Assembly: GCF_963666025.1 (NCBI RefSeq)
Contig: NZ_OY762552.1
Coordinates: forward strand, 2,287,001 to 2,351,000
From: an uncultured Methanobacterium sp.
GTDB lineage: Archaea; Methanobacteriota; Methanobacteria; Methanobacteriales; Methanobacteriaceae
Length of the DNA stretch: 64,000 nucleotides
Direction: 5' to 3'
Under the pieces are notes generated by a model that searched no databases, was not told the DNA's origin, and saw only the letters and a program-made list of their open reading frames with translations. Made by a program: the position numbers and the translations under genes. Shown piece after piece: positions 43,579 to 53,730 of the stretch (positions within the stretch are counted from its first letter, which is position 1; each line of letters opens with the position of its first letter).

Positions 43579-46500
43579 ATGAAAAAATTCTATATAATTT
43601 TCATGTTAACTGGTTTTTTAGTATTGTTTTCAGTATTGGGAAGTGTTTCAGCTGCTAATTTGACTGTTAATCCAGGTAACAGTATTCAAACTGCGGTGAA
43701 TAATGCTTCTAATGGCGATACAATCATTGTAAATGATAACAATGGCTCTGATTACACTTATAATGAAAATATTATTATAAATAAAAATATCACCCTAAAA
43801 TCAAGTTTTAACACTGTCACTATACATTCCTCAAATCCATCACAATCTGTGCTCATTGTTAATAATGGGGGTAGTGGTTCAATAATCGAGGGATTTACCA
43901 TAAATGGATCAAATAACTCCGTTGGAATTCTCCTAGAAAATGTAAACGAATGCACAATTAAAAATAACAACATTAATGGAAATTATCAAGGAATTTACCT
44001 TTCACAATCATCATATAACACCATAACCAACAATGCTATAACCAACAATACCTATGGAATTTTCATCCCTGCACAATATTCATATGACAACAATATAATC
44101 GCAAATTATATAATCGCAAATGATTATGGGATATTTTCTACTTTCCATTCTTTTAACATACAATTCAATAGAATAATTGGAAATAATTGCTCAGGGTTAT
44201 GGTTCGAAGGAGAAGAAGGAGAATTTTTCGACATATCCAATAACTGGTGGGGCTCTAATAGTCGATTATGCGATTGGAATTGGTATGATCCAAACATATC
44301 ATATGATATATTTTTTAATAGCGGTTTGGATCCATTATACAATGAAATATATTTTACACCTTGGTTGATTTTAAATGTAAACTCCAGTTCTATGAATACT
44401 AACAACAATTCAATCGTTACAGCAGACCTCACACATAACAGCAATGGTGAAGATATTTCTCCACTGGGACACTTGCCTGATGGTATTCCAGTAAATTTCA
44501 CCACCAATTTAGGTACAATTACCAGTACAGCTTACACTAGCAATGGAAAAGCAAATGTATCATTCAGTCGTGGGACAGCTTCTTCTGGAACGGCAACTGT
44601 CACTGCTGCACTGGATGGGCAGTGTGTGCAAACAAATATCACAATTATTAATGCCGATTCTACAGCACCAACAGTAACCGCCAGTCTTGCAAGCGGAACA
44701 TATAACAGAACCCAATCTGTGACTTTAACTGCAACTGATAACATAGATCCAAATCCAGCAATTTATTATACTATCAACAGTAGTACTCCTACAATTTTGA
44801 GTACAATGTATACAGGCCCAATAGTTATCATTAATCCAGGCACCACAACTTTGAAATTTATTGCGGTGGATAGTGCAGGTAATCAGGCTACTGTTCAAAC
44901 TCAAAATTACACTTTAAACCTTGTATCAGATATTAACACAGGTAAAACGTATTCTAAGATCCAAGATGCTATAAATGACCCATCAACCTTAAATGGTCAC
45001 ACAATTGAGATCCTATCCGGAAGTTACACCGAAAATATAATTGTAAATAAAAGCATTACTTTGAAGCCGGTTATTGGTTCTAGAGTCACAATTAAGGCCC
45101 AAAATTATTCTAATCCCACTATAATCATTAATTCTGGGGGTATTAACTCAACAATCAACGGCTTTACCATAACTGGAGGCATTTATGGTGTTCATTTAAA
45201 CTCTGCTAATGATTGCACTATATTGGAAAATGCAATTAGAGGAAATGGCTGTTCTGGATTATGGCTTCTAAATTCTAACAACAATAAAATATTGCAAAAT
45301 ACCATAATAAACAATGGTATGGGGGTCATTCTTCAAAATTCAATGAACAACACTATTTCTGGAAATAATAATTCTGTGAATATCGAGGGGGGCGGATTTA
45401 ACTTATATAACTCCACAAACAACATAATCTCTAATAATAATGTTGATGATGCCATTAGGCTAGGCAATTATTCCCTGAATAACGCCATTTTTGAGAATAA
45501 TCTCAGTGGAATCTATATCTCAGATTATTCAGCTAATAGCATAGTGTTTGAAAACAATATTGATGACATTGATATCTCTAATTCGGACAATACTCAAATA
45601 TATGGAAATAACATTACAGGGTACTGGGCAAGGATTTATATTTATAATTCTTCAGCAAATATCCATTACAACCGAATCACTGGAAATATTGAAAATGTTG
45701 GGAATGGAACGGTAAACGCCACCAACAACTGGTGGGGTACCAATATTCCACTTGTGTCTTCTAATGGGACTGCAAATATTATGATAATGGGTGGAACAGT
45801 CCTCTATGATCCATGGCTTGTTTTGAATGTAACTCCTACTCCTGCAAGTACTAATGGTAATTCCACAGTTACAGCAGATTTAACACATAACAGTGATAAT
45901 AATGACACTTCTCCACAGGGACACATTCCAAATAGTATTCCTGTGAATTTCAGCACTAACCTAGGTACCATAACCAGCCAGGCTTCCACTCGCAATGGAA
46001 AAGCAAATGTATCATTCAGTCGTGGGATAACTTCTTCTGGAACGGCAACTGTCACTGCTGCACTGGATGGGCAGATTGTGCGAACAGATATCACAATTGC
46101 TAATGCTGATTCTACAGCACCAACAGTAACCGCCAGTCTTGCGAGTGGAATATATAACAGAACACAATCTGTGATTTTAACTGCAAATGATAATGTAGAT
46201 CCAAATCCAGCTATTTATTATACTATCAATGGCAGTGCTCCTACAATTTTGAGTACAAGGTATACTGGCCGTATAATTATCAATAATCCTGGCACCACAA
46301 TTTTGATGTTTATTGCGGTGGATAGTGAGGGTAATCATGCTACTGTTCAAACAAAAAATTACACTTTAAACCTTGTATCAAATATTAACACGGGTATGAC
46401 TTATTCTCGTATTCAGGATGCTATTAATGATCCATTGACCTTAAATGGTCATGTTATTGAAGTAGAGATGGCTACATATGTTGAGAATATTGTTTTGAAT

Positions 46501-49500
46501 AAGAAGCTTAAAATTTTGCCCAGTAATGCGCCAGAAGGTGTAATTGTGCCTATTATTGCTGTAGATCCCTTAAGACCTGTTTTAACAATAACATCAGCTG
46601 GAAGCGGTTCATATATTTTTTCCTTGGAGTTTAGAGGTGCTACTAACTCTACAGGGATTTATTTAAACTCTGTTAGTAATTGTACAATCGATTTTAACTC
46701 TATAAATCTTAACAGAGAAGGTATTCTCCTTCAAAATTCCTCTGGAAATCTAATTGAAGGTAACGACATTGAACATAATCAGGATGGTTTAAGTCTCTAC
46801 AATTCATGCAACAACTCTATCGTATCTAATGATGTAATAAATAACACGTGGGGCATTTTTATCCCCGCAGAATGTATGGAGAATATTTCATCTATTTCTT
46901 TGAACAACACGATATCTAGAAACAGAATTAAAAATAATACATATGGTATTTATCTAATCGGAGACATGAGTGCTATCTTCAGCCTTGGTGGCATGCACAC
47001 TAATGACAGCAATATAATTGGAAACTCCATAACCGAAAATATTTATGGTGTTTATTCTAATTCTAGTCCATTTAACATGCATTTTAACATGCTTAACAAT
47101 AACCGTATCAGTAATTTGTGGTTGGAAGTGGATGAAGGGATTAGTTTCAATGCTAAGGATAACTGGTGGGGTTCTAATCATATATTAATGGATTATTCTG
47201 ATGATGGGCATTTACCAACTATTCCTATGGATATTTTTTGCCAGGGAGCACTTGAAACTTGGTATTGGGCTGAAGCAATAGGTGATGTTACTCCATGGCT
47301 TGTTTTAAACGTAACTGCTAATCCTGTAATTACTAATAGTAGTTCTACGATTACTGTAGATCTAACTCATAACAGTGATGGTGACGATACTTCTTCGCAG
47401 GGGTATGTTCCAAATCAAGTTCCTGTGAATTTTTCCACAAATATGGGCTCCATAACAAGTCCTTACTATCTTTGTGAAACACGTAATGGAAAAGTTAATG
47501 TAAATTATAATCGTGGAACTACCACATCCGGAACAGCAACGGTTAGTGTAAATTTAGATGAACAAACTGTGCAAACCAATTTAACCATTGACGCAATTGC
47601 ACCTACTGTAACAGCAAATATTGCAAGCGGAGTTTACAACACTACAAAAACAGTAACTTTAAACACTTCAGATAATTTTGACCCTCACCCAATTATTTAT
47701 TATACAACAGATGGCAGCAATCCAACCAATCAAAGCACGATTTACACAAATCCTATCACTATAATAAACACTACCATTCTAAAGTTCACTGCAATAGATA
47801 ATGCAGGAAATCAAGCTGCAATTCAGACACGTTATTATACTTCAAGTTTACTTATAACTAATAATAACACTGGAAATAAGTATTTAACCATCCAATCAGC
47901 TATTGATGATCCGTTAACCGTTGATGGTGATGTTATTTTTGTGGGAAATGGAACATTTTATGAAAACATTGTGGTAAATAAAAAACTCATCATCACGTCA
48001 CGTGATGATAATGTCACAATTTACAATGCACGACTAAATATTCCTGTTTTCACCATAACTAGCGAAGGAAGTGGCTCAGTAATACAAGGATTCACCTTGG
48101 TATTTTTATATGATGGAGCTGCAGATTATGCGGATTTGGATCCTTATACTATATTTTTAGATCATGCATGTAACTGCACAATTTATGGAAATACAATCTC
48201 TAAAAATGGTTCAGTTGGAGGGGGGATATGTCTTACAGCTTCACCTAACAACGTGATATATGGAAATAATGTTACAAATTATTGTTATGGGGATGGAATT
48301 AGTATATTTAATGATTCAGACAATAATATAATCATAGAGAATAACATCTCAGGAAACTGGAATGGAATTTTGATCCTTTTTTCAGACGGGAATGTCATAA
48401 CTCAGAATAATATAAACACCAATAACATTGGATTATCAATCGATAGTTCGAATGACAATGATATCTATGCTAACTCGATATCAAATAATGTCAAGTACGG
48501 TTTTTATACTTATTGTTCTTCTGTTACTATAAACTTCAACAGAATTATTGGAAACAATTGGTATGGGCTTTATAATGAGTGGAATGGGGCAGTAAATGCA
48601 ACAAACAATTGGTGGGGTACCAACAATCCTCAGAATTCATCAACACATGGAAGTGCGATTTACGCACCTGGAGGAACAGTTTTATATAATCCCTGGCTCG
48701 AACTAAACTTAACAGGTTCTGTAATTCATGTGACACATAACAGTAACTCCACCTCGGAGATAACTGCTGATTTAACCCATAACAACCGGGGAGAAGACAC
48801 TTCCACATCAGGTACGATACCAGATGGTTTACCTGTAAACTTCACCACCACACTGGGAACCATTACCCCTACAGCCACTACCAAAAGAGGCAAAGCAACT
48901 GTAATTCTCACATCGAGCCCATACTCTGGTGCAACAACGGTTACAGCCTCTACTTATAACCAAACTGTTTTTAAATCATTCCGTAAATCGTTTAGCACAA
49001 TACAAGCAGCCATTAGTAACTCGTTAACCATTGATGGTGATGTTATTGTGGTTGCAAATGGGACATACACTGAAAACATTTATGTGAATAAAAATCTCAC
49101 CCTCATCTCAGAAGGTAATGTTACTGTGCAGGCATCAAATCCTTCAGATGCTGATATTTATATTTCAAAATGGGGCAGTGGGACCGTTATTGCATACTTT
49201 AACTTAATCAATGCCACCAACAATTGTGGAATTTATTTGAATTCTGCAACAAACTGTACTATTTACTCCAATAATATAACCGGGAATTTCAATGGTATAA
49301 TACTATACAATTCCACAGGAAACATTATTTTAAATAACACCATCTTGAACAACGAGAATGTTGGTATTGGTTTAGATTATTCAAATAACAATACAATTAC
49401 CAAAAATAACGTTTCAAATAATTGGGTGGGCACGTCTTCCCTGGATTCTTATAATAACATTATTTCCAGGAATAAATTGTACAGAAACGGTTTATATGGA

Positions 49501-52053
49501 GTGTATATGGATGCTTCAAATGACCCGGTTCTTGAAAACTCCATAACTTATAACCTGTGTGGTATTGGCCTTTACAGATCTGCCTCTAACCAGATACATT
49601 TTAACCAAATATTCGGGAACACCTACGGTCTTTTTGCAAATGGAACTAGTGTCATGGTCAATGCCACTAACAACTGGTGGGGACACGAAAATAACACTCC
49701 ACGTGTTGCATACACGGACACACCAGCAGACATAATTATCTATAATGGAAATGTGGTTTATGATCCATGGCTCATACTTACAGTTTATCCTACATCTTAC
49801 AAAGTGGCAAATGGCAAAATATATGAAGCAACCATAACTGCAGATCTGACATATAACAGTGATGGCACAGATACATCAATTCAGGGGCGGGTGCCAGATG
49901 GAATACCGGTATATTTCTATTCCCAGTATGGTACTAACACTTTCCAGCAACTACAATATACATTAAATGGTAAAGCATCAACTAACCTGGTGAGGGATCC
50001 TAATTATCATGATGTTATATTTATCATGGGTGCAGTGGATGGTGATTATAATTTCACAGGGGTGGATTGGATTGCTAAAGCAGTTGTTAACGTTGTGGGA
50101 TCAGCCGTAAATCTATCCAACACCAATCAAAAACTTAATTTAACCTATGAAATACCCTTAAATGACCCAACAACATGGGTAAGTGTTCTTTGGAAGGAAA
50201 CCAGTCTCTACCATGGGGAAGTGGACCTTATTGTAAATGGAGTTGTTGTTAAGAGTTGTAATGTGGTGAATGCAGCTTATCTTGCTTATCATAATTCCTA
50301 TTCTGAAGAGGTTTTTAAACAGATTAAGTTTGTTAATAGTTTGTTCTTAAATCCAGTGGAGTCCACCACTTTCGTGCCAAACCAGTATTTACAGCCCCTT
50401 ATCGATTATTACCATCTTGAAAACATGACATTTGATCAGCTGGAGGATTCCATTCTGTTGTTGGTTAAGATAAAAAATAATTTCACGGATAATGAAATTG
50501 CTTTCATTAAAAATCATCGCCTTGAATTTATAGACCTGGTTGGTTTTATCATGGCCTATCCTGGTGATGCTATTCAAACCATAAGCTTTGTGGACCCAGA
50601 CAACAACCAGACTGTGAGTATAAACTTCCCAGGAAATCCCATACTCCGAATGAGCCCCATGATATATTATGATGGCTACATGGAGGATACCAATGGAACC
50701 CGGTATGATGTGGGATATGAGGGTGTCAGAAGCTTTGCCATAGCCACCACTAAAGTGACAAACAGTGAGGTGCAGTACTGGCTGGATAAACAATCTTTAT
50801 ATGCTCCGGGTGCTATGAAAGCTGCTTATGGAACTTTCCTCACATCTTTACTGGTTATTAAATGTCATGATATGGTGGCTGACCAGGCAGCAACCGCTTA
50901 CAATGTAACTTGGAGTCGTACTACTCCTGTGGTGGTTTCCTGTTGTGATGATGCAGCATCCTCTTATATAACTGGAGAAATGAATCACAGAATGGGAATG
51001 GATGTAAACGGAACAGCAAGTAATGTGTGGGCGTTCCGTTTTGCCTGTTCTTCGGCTTTTTCACCCATTGAGCAGGAAATAGGAAACCCCAATGGAACTA
51101 TTGGATCCGTGACCATGGGAATAGGAGAACGCATAATCAAGGGTGAAACTCCTGAGTTGTTCTACAGCAACGGTCAAATTGTACTGAAAATTAAAGATAA
51201 AGATGACCTTATACTCATGGTTGACCCAATCACCGGCATAGTCCGGGATGTTTCCACAACCATCTGCGGAGCCTACTGCTACCACAACCAGATAACCAAC
51301 CGTCGAATTGACTTGGCACAGAACTTAACTAGCAGTGATCCCAATGTTCAGCCGGAATGGTTGAATTCCACAGCACAAATCAGTATGGCTTCTTCGGCTG
51401 CTGTTTTAGTGGGTTTAGAAGTTACTGGTGAAAGTCCTTTATTTTTAGCAGGAATAGAAATAGGTAGTACAGTTCCAGTTGTAGGGGTAATGATTGGGGG
51501 AGGTTTAGTATTAGCTGCTGTATTAAATTACATCTGTGATCAGTATGGGTGGTTACCACCAGAACAAAGCCGAGAAATACTGGGAAATGCATTCTTACCA
51601 TTTGCACTGATAAACACATTCCTTTATGATGAATCTACACCCACAACCAAACAACTAGAAGAAGCATACTGGAAAGCAGGTTACTTACTGATGGCAATAG
51701 ATAATAGTGATTATGGAGAACTTTATAGGGCAATAACATCTGGATCATTACAAGATAGTAAATATTATTTAAATAACGGAATAAAACGTGAAAAAGCAGT
51801 TAAGGATTTTTTAAGTGCAGGAGGGCCAAAAGGAGATAAAGCTAAATTTTTAAAAAATCTTTATGATAAAAGCAAAAAACGGTGCGATGATGGTTGGAAT
51901 GAGTTAAAAGAGGGGGATGTTGCAAATGGTCTTGTGGATATTACTATAGGACTTTGGGGTTTTGATCTATGGGGTTCTATATTAGCTTTAGAAGTCATTC
52001 CAAAAGAAGCGTTGTCACAAATAAAACAAGAGATACTACGGATTCTATCGTAA
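43579..52053 (+). CDS. giant secreted adhesin-like protein with beta-helix/Ig modules and exchangeable C-terminal tail
   Basis: 2824 residues. Seen: signal peptide (1-27, IIFMLTGFLVLFSVLGSVSA); five NosD-like right-handed beta-helix domains (about 30-270, 455-740, 935-1240, 1430-1700, 1800-2060), each closing with NNWWG and PWLxLNV; after each an invasin-like Ig (Big_1) domain (ADLTHNS...GIPVNFTT); after the first three a CHB_HEX-like Ig domain (YNRTQSVTLTA...IYYTI); then a conserved module at about 2214-2594 and a variable tail from 2595. The tail has a glycine-rich hydrophobic segment (VGVMIGGGLVLAAVLNYIC), a charged helical part and a second hydrophobic stretch near the end. No wall-binding domain was recognised. 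Extended fibre with a working tip is the inferred design; TPR and membrane genes follow. Parts of the conserved module recur downstream. Confidence 0.88.
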   Translation: MKKFYIIFMLTGFLVLFSVLGSVSAANLTVNPGNSIQTAVNNASNGDTIIVNDNNGSDYTYNENIIINKNITLKSSFNTVTIHSSNPSQSVLIVNNGGSGSIIEGFTINGSNNSVGILLENVNECTIKNNNINGNYQGIYLSQSSYNTITNNAITNNTYGIFIPAQYSYDNNIIANYIIANDYGIFSTFHSFNIQFNRIIGNNCSGLWFEGEEGEFFDISNNWWGSNSRLCDWNWYDPNISYDIFFNSGLDPLYNEIYFTPWLILNVNSSSMNTNNNSIVTADLTHNSNGEDISPLGHLPDGIPVNFTTNLGTITSTAYTSNGKANVSFSRGTASSGTATVTAALDGQCVQTNITIINADSTAPTVTASLASGTYNRTQSVTLTATDNIDPNPAIYYTINSSTPTILSTMYTGPIVIINPGTTTLKFIAVDSAGNQATVQTQNYTLNLVSDINTGKTYSKIQDAINDPSTLNGHTIEILSGSYTENIIVNKSITLKPVIGSRVTIKAQNYSNPTIIINSGGINSTINGFTITGGIYGVHLNSANDCTILENAIRGNGCSGLWLLNSNNNKILQNTIINNGMGVILQNSMNNTISGNNNSVNIEGGGFNLYNSTNNIISNNNVDDAIRLGNYSLNNAIFENNLSGIYISDYSANSIVFENNIDDIDISNSDNTQIYGNNITGYWARIYIYNSSANIHYNRITGNIENVGNGTVNATNNWWGTNIPLVSSNGTANIMIMGGTVLYDPWLVLNVTPTPASTNGNSTVTADLTHNSDNNDTSPQGHIPNSIPVNFSTNLGTITSQASTRNGKANVSFSRGITSSGTATVTAALDGQIVRTDITIANADSTAPTVTASLASGIYNRTQSVILTANDNVDPNPAIYYTINGSAPTILSTRYTGRIIINNPGTTILMFIAVDSEGNHATVQTKNYTLNLVSNINTGMTYSRIQDAINDPLTLNGHVIEVEMATYVENIVLNKKLKILPSNAPEGVIVPIIAVDPLRPVLTITSAGSGSYIFSLEFRGATNSTGIYLNSVSNCTIDFNSINLNREGILLQNSSGNLIEGNDIEHNQDGLSLYNSCNNSIVSNDVINNTWGIFIPAECMENISSISLNNTISRNRIKNNTYGIYLIGDMSAIFSLGGMHTNDSNIIGNSITENIYGVYSNSSPFNMHFNMLNNNRISNLWLEVDEGISFNAKDNWWGSNHILMDYSDDGHLPTIPMDIFCQGALETWYWAEAIGDVTPWLVLNVTANPVITNSSSTITVDLTHNSDGDDTSSQGYVPNQVPVNFSTNMGSITSPYYLCETRNGKVNVNYNRGTTTSGTATVSVNLDEQTVQTNLTIDAIAPTVTANIASGVYNTTKTVTLNTSDNFDPHPIIYYTTDGSNPTNQSTIYTNPITIINTTILKFTAIDNAGNQAAIQTRYYTSSLLITNNNTGNKYLTIQSAIDDPLTVDGDVIFVGNGTFYENIVVNKKLIITSRDDNVTIYNARLNIPVFTITSEGSGSVIQGFTLVFLYDGAADYADLDPYTIFLDHACNCTIYGNTISKNGSVGGGICLTASPNNVIYGNNVTNYCYGDGISIFNDSDNNIIIENNISGNWNGILILFSDGNVITQNNINTNNIGLSIDSSNDNDIYANSISNNVKYGFYTYCSSVTINFNRIIGNNWYGLYNEWNGAVNATNNWWGTNNPQNSSTHGSAIYAPGGTVLYNPWLELNLTGSVIHVTHNSNSTSEITADLTHNNRGEDTSTSGTIPDGLPVNFTTTLGTITPTATTKRGKATVILTSSPYSGATTVTASTYNQTVFKSFRKSFSTIQAAISNSLTIDGDVIVVANGTYTENIYVNKNLTLISEGNVTVQASNPSDADIYISKWGSGTVIAYFNLINATNNCGIYLNSATNCTIYSNNITGNFNGIILYNSTGNIILNNTILNNENVGIGLDYSNNNTITKNNVSNNWVGTSSLDSYNNIISRNKLYRNGLYGVYMDASNDPVLENSITYNLCGIGLYRSASNQIHFNQIFGNTYGLFANGTSVMVNATNNWWGHENNTPRVAYTDTPADIIIYNGNVVYDPWLILTVYPTSYKVANGKIYEATITADLTYNSDGTDTSIQGRVPDGIPVYFYSQYGTNTFQQLQYTLNGKASTNLVRDPNYHDVIFIMGAVDGDYNFTGVDWIAKAVVNVVGSAVNLSNTNQKLNLTYEIPLNDPTTWVSVLWKETSLYHGEVDLIVNGVVVKSCNVVNAAYLAYHNSYSEEVFKQIKFVNSLFLNPVESTTFVPNQYLQPLIDYYHLENMTFDQLEDSILLLVKIKNNFTDNEIAFIKNHRLEFIDLVGFIMAYPGDAIQTISFVDPDNNQTVSINFPGNPILRMSPMIYYDGYMEDTNGTRYDVGYEGVRSFAIATTKVTNSEVQYWLDKQSLYAPGAMKAAYGTFLTSLLVIKCHDMVADQAATAYNVTWSRTTPVVVSCCDDAASSYITGEMNHRMGMDVNGTASNVWAFRFACSSAFSPIEQEIGNPNGTIGSVTMGIGERIIKGETPELFYSNGQIVLKIKDKDDLILMVDPITGIVRDVSTTICGAYCYHNQITNRRIDLAQNLTSSDPNVQPEWLNSTAQISMASSAAVLVGLEVTGESPLFLAGIEIGSTVPVVGVMIGGGLVLAAVLNYICDQYGWLPPEQSREILGNAFLPFALINTFLYDESTPTTKQLEEAYWKAGYLLMAIDNSDYGELYRAITSGSLQDSKYYLNNGIKREKAVKDFLSAGGPKGDKAKFLKNLYDKSKKRCDDGWNELKEGDVANGLVDITIGLWGFDLWGSILALEVIPKEALSQIKQEILRILS
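50331..50756 (+). repeat. conserved tip module, copy in full-length adhesin (partner 55718-56143)
   Basis: Aligns without gaps at an offset of 5387 bases to the decayed orphan downstream, with only scattered, mostly silent differences, while sequence upstream of it (50230-50330) is clearly more diverged. This sharp change in identity suggests gene conversion. Confidence 0.9.
51021..51170 (+). repeat. 150-bp perfect repeat, copy in full-length adhesin (partner 53796-53945)
   Basis: 150 bases identical to the first orphan cassette, with divergence directly on both sides. Further right a 40-base stretch around 51272-51311 is also identical. After the DPNVQPE codons (about 51340-51360) all similarity stops. 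Confidence 0.93.
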
Positions 52054-52110
52054 TTATTGAATAGACAGAATCAAATCAATTAAAGAATAATTAACATTAG
52101 GAGATATAAT

Positions 52111-53109
52111 ATGGGTTTATTCAAAAATTTTAGAAATAAATCAAAGCTTAAAAAAGCAAATGAATTATATTACCAATGCAAATATTATGAAGCCATCAAA
52201 CTCTACGATGAAATCTTAGAAAAAAACTTTAACAATGTTGATGTGTGGAATAATAAAGGATTGGCTTTAAAAAATCTGGGTAGGTATCAGGAAGCTTTGG
52301 ACGCTTACAATAAAGCACTAATATTAAATCCCATTGATGTTAATGCATGGAATAATAAAGGTTCTGTTTTAAAGGAACTTGGTAGGTATCGGGAAGCTTT
52401 GGACGCTTACAATAATGCTCTGGAATTAAATCAAGAGAAATCAGGAATATTCTATAATAAAGGAATTATTTTAAGTGATCTTGGTAGGTATCGGGAAGCT
52501 TTGGACGCTTACGATAAAGCTCTGGAATTAAATCCAAAAGATAGTGACACATGGAATAATAAAGGGTTGGTATTACACGATCTTGGTAGATATCAGGAAG
52601 CTTTAGCTGCTTACGATAAAGCTCTGGAATTAAATCCAAAAGATAGTGACACATGGAATAATAAAGGGTTGGTATTACACGATCTTGGTAGGTATCGGGA
52701 AGTTTTGGACGCTTACGATAAAGCTCTGGAATTAAATCCAAAAGATAGTGACACATGGAATAATAAAGGTTCTATTTTAAAGGAACTTGATAGGTATCCA
52801 GAAGCTTTAGATAGTTGCGATAAAGCATTAAAATTAAATCCAAAAAATGATAGTGCATGGAATAATAAGGGCAGTATATACGGAATTATTTTAGAACATT
52901 CTAAAGCGCTTAAATGCTTTGACCGAGCATTAAAATTAAACTCTACAAATTATCAAGCATTATATAATAGAGGAATGACTCTCAAATACCTTGAAAAAAA
53001 ACAGGAAGCATTGAAATGTTTTTATGAAGTTTTAAAGTTGAATCCTGATTTTGAACCAGCTAAGAATCAAAAAGATAAAATTTTGAATTCCGAAGGGAAA
53101 ATACAATGA
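52111..53109 (+). CDS. TPR protein 1 following the adhesin tail
   Basis: 332 residues of tetratricopeptide repeats, about nine copies, with several 34-residue units nearly identical at DNA level (core WNNKGLVLHDLGRYREALDAYDKALELNPKDSD). The N-terminus begins MGLFKNFRNKSKLKKANELYYQ, resembling the MGL start of the second TPR protein 3 kb away. Good AGGAGAT ribosome site, 57 bases after the adhesin stop, so co-transcription is likely. No signal peptide, hence cytoplasmic. Position right after a tail invites a role as a chaperone or immunity partner of that tail, which is inference; generic TPR scaffolding is the alternative. Confidence 0.88.
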   Translation: MGLFKNFRNKSKLKKANELYYQCKYYEAIKLYDEILEKNFNNVDVWNNKGLALKNLGRYQEALDAYNKALILNPIDVNAWNNKGSVLKELGRYREALDAYNNALELNQEKSGIFYNKGIILSDLGRYREALDAYDKALELNPKDSDTWNNKGLVLHDLGRYQEALAAYDKALELNPKDSDTWNNKGLVLHDLGRYREVLDAYDKALELNPKDSDTWNNKGSILKELDRYPEALDSCDKALKLNPKNDSAWNNKGSIYGIILEHSKALKCFDRALKLNSTNYQALYNRGMTLKYLEKKQEALKCFYEVLKLNPDFEPAKNQKDKILNSEGKIQ

Positions 53110-53193
53110 TGAATAGTATGGGATTTAAATTGATATTTATTAAAAAATATGATGAAGTTTTAGAAATTCTATGTAAATGATGGGAGGAATTTA

Positions 53194-53649
53194 TTGAAAA
53201 AGTTCGGATTTGTCTTTTCGGTTATAATGGGGATTTTAGTGGCTTGGATAGTTTTTGATATAATATTTAAATTATCCCTTGATCTTTTACCTGCTAAATT
53301 TTCACTGCTATTGTCTTTTACTTTGTCTTCTTTATTAGCCGGCTTTTTAACAGCTTTGTTAATATCTGAAGATGCATTACTTAAAAGATCAGTTTTAGGT
53401 GTGTTGGATTTATTTAAAAATAAAAGAATTGGATCAGGAATGTTTTCAACTTGTGTTTTTATGTTTTTTAAAGATATTTACCTATTCATGATTACTGCTT
53501 CTGCATTTGGGGACAATTTGACTTTCTTTATTGGTCTGTACTTAGTTTCATTTTTTTTATGTTTGGTTTGGGGAATCATAATGGGGAGTATTGGAGGGAA
53601 ATATGGGGAAATTGTTAGAAATAATTTATCTTTGAGGATTAAGTGTTAA
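53194..53649 (+). CDS. four-helix small membrane protein
   Basis: 151 residues with four hydrophobic helices (FVFSVIMGILVAWIVFDIIF; FSLLLSFTLSSLLAGFLTALLI; a third at about 86-100; FFIGLYLVSFFLCLVWGIIMG). TTG start with GGGAGG seven bases before it. I do not recognise the family; the arrangement is like the DUF5518-type small membrane proteins of methanogens. It lies between the first tail/TPR pair and the orphan tail. A membrane protein is what one would expect as protection against a membrane-acting tail, but this is only context. Confidence 0.75.
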   Translation: MKKFGFVFSVIMGILVAWIVFDIIFKLSLDLLPAKFSLLLSFTLSSLLAGFLTALLISEDALLKRSVLGVLDLFKNKRIGSGMFSTCVFMFFKDIYLFMITASAFGDNLTFFIGLYLVSFFLCLVWGIIMGSIGGKYGEIVRNNLSLRIKC

Positions 53650-53730
53650 GTAATAGTATTTAACCAATCATCTGCTGTTAATAATGTTTTAGTATAGTCA
53701 TACTTTGGTAGTAGTTAGTTTGGTGTTTGC

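Noticed and set aside
52466..52756. 96-codon minus-strand frame with repeated YYSMCHYLLDLIPELYRK units
   Set aside because: Complement of the TPR repeats of the 332-residue protein.
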